A DNA stretch of 64,000 bases from Diploptera punctata (lineage: Eukaryota > Arthropoda > Insecta > Blattodea > Blaberidae): NCBI GenBank assembly GCA_030220185.1, contig JASPKZ010003435.1, positions 938,501 through 1,002,500 on the forward strand, read 5' to 3'. A model generated the notes under the pieces. It made no database searches and was not told the DNA's origin. It worked only from the letters and a program-made list of their open reading frames with translations. A program made the position numbers and the translations under genes. Of the stretch, positions 27,316 to 33,300 are shown one piece after another (positions within the stretch are counted from its first letter, which is position 1; the number at the start of each line of letters is the position of its first letter).

Positions 27316-30300
27316 AGAGTATAACGTGTTGAATAGCCTGTGTGAAAAGTTAAGTTATTCGGTGAATGTCCCCTCAAAATGTATTAAATGTTTCAGTATG
27401 TTAAAAATAATCGTACAAAGGTATATGTACTGAATAGATTTACTTACGTGTTCTACAGAAAGCAAATTTAAACTGGGCGAACAAGACGTATGTAAATGTG
27501 AACAACCTTGCTCAGAAGTTATGTACGTTGTCACAAGTCAGTACGTACCAGCTGAAAATGAAGAGAAGAATATGTAAGTATCTATAACATTATTATAATT
27601 ACAAAGGGAATACATTTATTTAAAATTGAAATGTTAGAAACAAAGACATGTAAATAAGTCAGATCAAAATACATACAGTTAAGAGCAACATTAGGTACCT
27701 GCTGTGGAGTACGGAAAAGTACATAAACGGGCAGATTAACTGAGTAAAAGAAATAAAAGCGACAGTACAATTTTATGAACCTCCAGACTTTTATATTCAA
27801 TATTCTTCCTTTATTTACTACTTTTATATTATGTTGCCTTTTGGTTTCCTTTTTGACCGAAACCCTGGACACAACATCCAGACTCGTGGCGGAGATTTAA
27901 AATCCCTTATGCAGTTGGTATTTCAACACGGTTCTCCAGAGTAGAAGGTAGAGATTCCACCTACCACACCGATTGCAGTAATTAAAAGCTCATTATAACC
28001 CAGCTGTACAAATACATCAAGTATGAGCTTATAGGCTGGAATATGTCATAACGAAATCCACAACTTCGAGAATGTGTCACTTTTTTATACACACTTTGTA
28101 ACGTTATAAATTGTGTTCCAATTACATGTATTAATTTTAACTGAGTTTTACAACTTAATATATTCATGACTAAGGGAATTCAATAACCATGTATTATAAT
28201 GGAATGTCTTAGGTAGTTGAAGTAATGATGAATTTTCGCTATCCAATAAATGATCCATGAAGTTAGCGTCTCAAACAAGCCTCTCTCGCTAAATCCCATA
28301 ATCTGCCTTCTCGTGGCAGAGTTCCGTACTGATGATGGAGGGGAGTACGAAGAGTCTCTGATGAAACAAAAAGCTGATGCTTGGGTTTCATGAGGCTCCT
28401 TAGTCCTGGAGAAATACAATCCAACATCTAAATCTGCTCCTTAGGTTAGGAACTGATAACCCTTGCGTGCAGAATTTCGATTGCTCAAAAGCCCCAAGTT
28501 TACAAGTAAACCTGGAAATGACATGGATAAACGATTTGGAAAACAGATATATTGAGTTCGAATTGCCTCATACAATGTAAGACTCATCAGTGATAAAAAT
28601 TACAGAGTTAAAGAACATTTTAGAAGAAAAGAAAGTCGACAACATTGCTACAATAACTGAAACAAAAAAGAATAAAAGAGAGAGTCAGTGGAGTTATAAA
28701 TATATACCATGATATATAGTGGAGTATTTCAAGAAAGAGCTAGTGCTGGAGTCGCTATTTTATAGATTAAAAAATAAAGAGAAAATGCTTTCTTACTCTT
28801 GGATAAACAAAAAAATAACAAAAGTAAGATATAAAATACAAAGAGGCTTTCTAAATGTTATTGCTGCTTATGTACCATAAAATAAAATTGAATTAGATAA
28901 TTTTTATAAAGATTAATCCCCACTGCCCATACGAAAATGGGGCATTTGCACAGGTTTCATTCTTACAGGCTTTATATCGAATCATAAATAACATAGAAGA
29001 TTTTCACATTATTCCAACCGGAGATTTTAATAGGATAATAGGGAGAATACTAGTTAATAATATAATTAACAATAAAGAAGAATTTACTGTACATTGCATG
29101 TGAATGAGAGATATTCGAGAATTTGCAGCTTCCAATAAATTAATATACACATATTCGTTCTTAGAGCATAAATATATTCAACAATTCACTTCGGGTGAAA
29201 GAGGAAGTCCATCAATAATAGATTACATAATTGTGAATAATAAATTATTTTAAGAAGTATTAGACATCAGAGTATTCCGTGGAAGCAATATTAATAATGA
29301 AAATGACCTTAATTTCAAGAATATATTTTAGAGCTGAATGGTATAAGTACACAAAACAAGAAAGAAATACAAATCAGTGTTAACAAATAAATTTATTTAT
29401 AGAATAAAGCATTATAATTCTGTATAAAAGCGACTGGATGGATATTTAGTCGAAAGACGACAGATGTCGATAGTGAATGGAATGATGTGAAAAATCTCAT
29501 CGAAAAGATTGGAATTGAAATCTCAGGAAGAAGAACAAAAAGTATGAACAAAAGAGTGCTAACAGTATGGAATGATATTACCTCAAAATTAGTTGAAGGA
29601 AAAAGAGAACTTACATGAAGAATTAGCAAAACAAATGCAGTTGACTCAAAAATAGTTTATAAACATAAATTTGAAATTGTGAAAAGAGTTATACGAAATA
29701 TGCAAAAATCTAACTCTAACAGGTATGAATCAGATATAAACTCGTAGAACGATATATATATATATATATATGGAAATAAATTCACTGCATATAAAATTCT
29801 CAATCGTCTAAATAAAACAGAAAAACACCAATTAATCCAAAACATAAATCAAAATAGCGAAAAAAATTACAAAATAATATGGAATGAGAAACTAATTGAT
29901 AATATATAAATTGGCTCTAACAGCCATAATGTTGTATATGAACTGAGTAAGGAAGAACATCAAATAACATTGAATAAACCAAAAAATAGAAAAGCAACAG
30001 GAGTAGAAAATATCAAAATAAGCCTCAATAAATATTACAGCTGAAAAGTAAAACACAGCTTGATAAGATGTTGGAGCTTTGCGACTTGACAAAAGTTCCA
30101 CAAGAATGGCTTAGGCAATAATATTTCCAATTGTAATAAAGGAGAATGTTATAAATGCAGCAACTAAGAGGTATAATAACGACTCACGAAGAATATTCAA
30201 GAATGATTACATCATGACTCTCAAGAACATCAAACTGTTTATGAAATTAATAAACCAAGTTAAAATTTAATTCACGCATAGATAATAATTTCACAATTCA

Positions 30301-33300
30301 GCTATTAGAGAAAACATGGGCAATTTAATAGACCAATATAATTTCTTACCACTGATCATGTCAAAGCTTTAGATCAAGTCAGTAGTCCAATATTATGGAA
30401 AATTCTAAAAATAATATAAATGTTTTCACTTATGAACTAAGTTATGAAAAGTTTATATAAAATGCTAATATGAAACGCTGGAGGGAAAGTTTTCTATAGG
30501 ATCGTAACAGGCCTTGGCCTAATACTTGGAAGGAAGAAGAAGAGAAGAAGACAAATTAAAAGTAATAATCAACTATGTAAAAATTACATAACCACACATC
30601 AATATCTACGACAAGGTGTTCACTATCTCCAAAATTTTTTAATACTAATATGGGCAGGACATGTTGCACGTCTGGGGAATGAAAGACTTGCATGGAAGCT
30701 TCTTGTAGGAAAGCCAGAGGGAAAACGCCAAGTTGGTAGACCAAGAATGAGGTGGGAGAATAACATTAACTATGGTTTGAAGGAAGTAGATTATACAGGG
30801 AATGATTGGAAAGCATTAGCTCAGGATAGGGCTGTATGGAGAGCTTATGTCTGCGCGGCCACGAACCTACAGGTTCGATAGTGCCAGTGAGTGAGTGAGT
30901 GAGTAAGTAAGTAATATGGTCGATGTAATTAGGACATGGGAAACATATCGATGTAGGATTTGAATTAAAAGACCTAATATTATCAACGCTTTTATACGCT
31001 GATGAATATATCCTAATATCTGCATCGAATAATCTTTTGAAAAAATAGATAACATAAATACAAATGTACTCATATAACTTATACATTTCAACTAACAAAG
31101 CTACGTAGATAGCCTTCCGAGGGAAACACTAATTAGATGCAAACTTCTTCACAATAACATGCTAATAGAACAAACTAATCTATTCAGTTATTTAGGATAT
31201 CAAATAGGCTATAATTTTAGCTTTGAATTACAAAGAAAAAATTGAGCTTTCCAAAATATGTTTGACGCCATTTTAAGAACCTTAAACAAATCGTTGAAGC
31301 ATTCTGCAGTGTCGTATAGAAGCGAAATTTGAACCTAATTATAAAAGACCGCCTACAAATACAAGCTGCTGAAATTAAATTTCTGAGAGAAGTAGCAGAT
31401 TACAAATTAATAAATAAAAATAATTAAATATAATAGAATTAAATGCAGTTAACTTAAATTATATAAATAGTTGAATATAAGACAAAATGGACATCAATAA
31501 GATGTAATTTTATAAGTAACGATGATACAGAAAGAGAGTTACAACACTTTTTTTTTACTGAAGTTGAACAACGTGGTTCTCAGCAGACGATATTTTGTTA
31601 CGTACAGTCTAATACATAGAATTTGACGGACAATTAAAATATAAGTCTCTCTTCGTTCTACTTATTTGGGCGGAACGCACATGGGCAGATTTGTCATAAA
31701 ACGACTTTTTTCCCCACATAGAGTACATGCTACGATCTGCATTCTTTTTCTTCGTACTCATATGTAGCCCATTAAGGGTTCTCATGGCCAGAACTTATAA
31801 AAACAATTGCCATCTAAGATTGTGTGATCAAATAAAATGTTGTAAGCTATATAATTTAAAGTTTTTTGTTTTTTTTTTTTGCAAATGCCCCAGGTTATCT
31901 TTCGACATTCCTGGTTTCTCTCCTGGCATGGCGTATTTGTAACCCACTTCTGAGGTTGGGGCGCCTGGAAGGCGGGGTTACGTTGCCCCGATGATATAAT
32001 GGGTGATGATGATGATAGTGGTGCGCTAGGAGAGTCCCTAATCCTAAGCCTAATCTAAGATGAATATGAATGATGATGATTGCGATGGCCATACGATTTC
32101 GGGGACCGTTTGGGCCTTAACGTTTTCCTGACATTTGTCTTACAGGTGAGGAAAAACCCCGATAAAAACCTCACCCAGGAAAACTGTTCCGACCGGGGAT
32201 GGAACCCGAGCCCGCTTGCGTGACAAGGCAGCACGCTACCTCTAGACCACAGCGGTGGATATATAATTTAAAGTTATATAACTGAATTATCGACATGGTT
32301 TATATTTCCTGTAAGTGTATGTTGTACTGTTACTCTTTTAATACATGTTTCCTATTTGATTACGTGCCTATCTGTGTTTTTTTTCACACATACATCTAAA
32401 AAAATTACATTTTTTTAATGTTTAAATGATTTTAAACTCAGTGTTGCTTGTAAGAAATCTTTAACCTTCAAATTAATAATGTTCCCTGTAAGATTCATTG
32501 TTTTCGCGTATTTAACCCGTTGTCCCGCCTAGCGTAGTAAAGCGTACTGAAATTCATGGAATTTCGGCCAGTATGGCACCGGTTTTCCACCAGCATCGTG
32601 AGGCATTTGGGTAGCTACAATAAGTAACGGCTCCAGATTAAAAAAAAACATCTGTAATGGCTAAGTAACACAACTTGCTGACTACATGTCACCCCTACAC
32701 TGGCTGGATGATAGAGTACCTCTGTAATTAACACACATGGATGTAAGGCTAACAGTCGGCTGGTAGCCTCACATGCCTGAACACACTATTGAATGTATGT
32801 ATATTATATTAAAATTATAAGGGCACAAGGGAGGACTTATTATTCATATATGTAATATGAGAATGCAATAAGTAAATAAATTAGAAAATAAAGTAGTAAA
32901 TAAATTTAATACATTTTAATACATATATTTTATCCGTAGTCGAACTTTTTATATTCGAGCTGCAGTTAATGACATTACTTCCTATGTCTCAATCTTGTTA
33001 CATCTGTGCACATACTACTTTTTTTTTCAGCACTGACACAATACTTTCAATTGAATTAAAAATATTATATATTGACTAATCCACCGCTGTGGTCTCGAGG
33101 TAGCGTGCTGCCTTGTTACGCAGCGGGCCCGGATTTGATCCCCGGTCGGGGCAGTTTTTCTGGGTGATGTTCTTATCGGGGTTTTTCCTCATCTGTAAGA
33201 CAAATTTCAGGAAAACTTCAAGGCCCAAACGGTCCCCGAAATCATATGGCCATCATCATCATCGTCCTTATCATTATCACCATCATCCTTCACCGGCGTG

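Noticed and set aside
27141..27332. ORF rich in His-Thr
   Set aside because: It is the (CA)n microsatellite read as protein.
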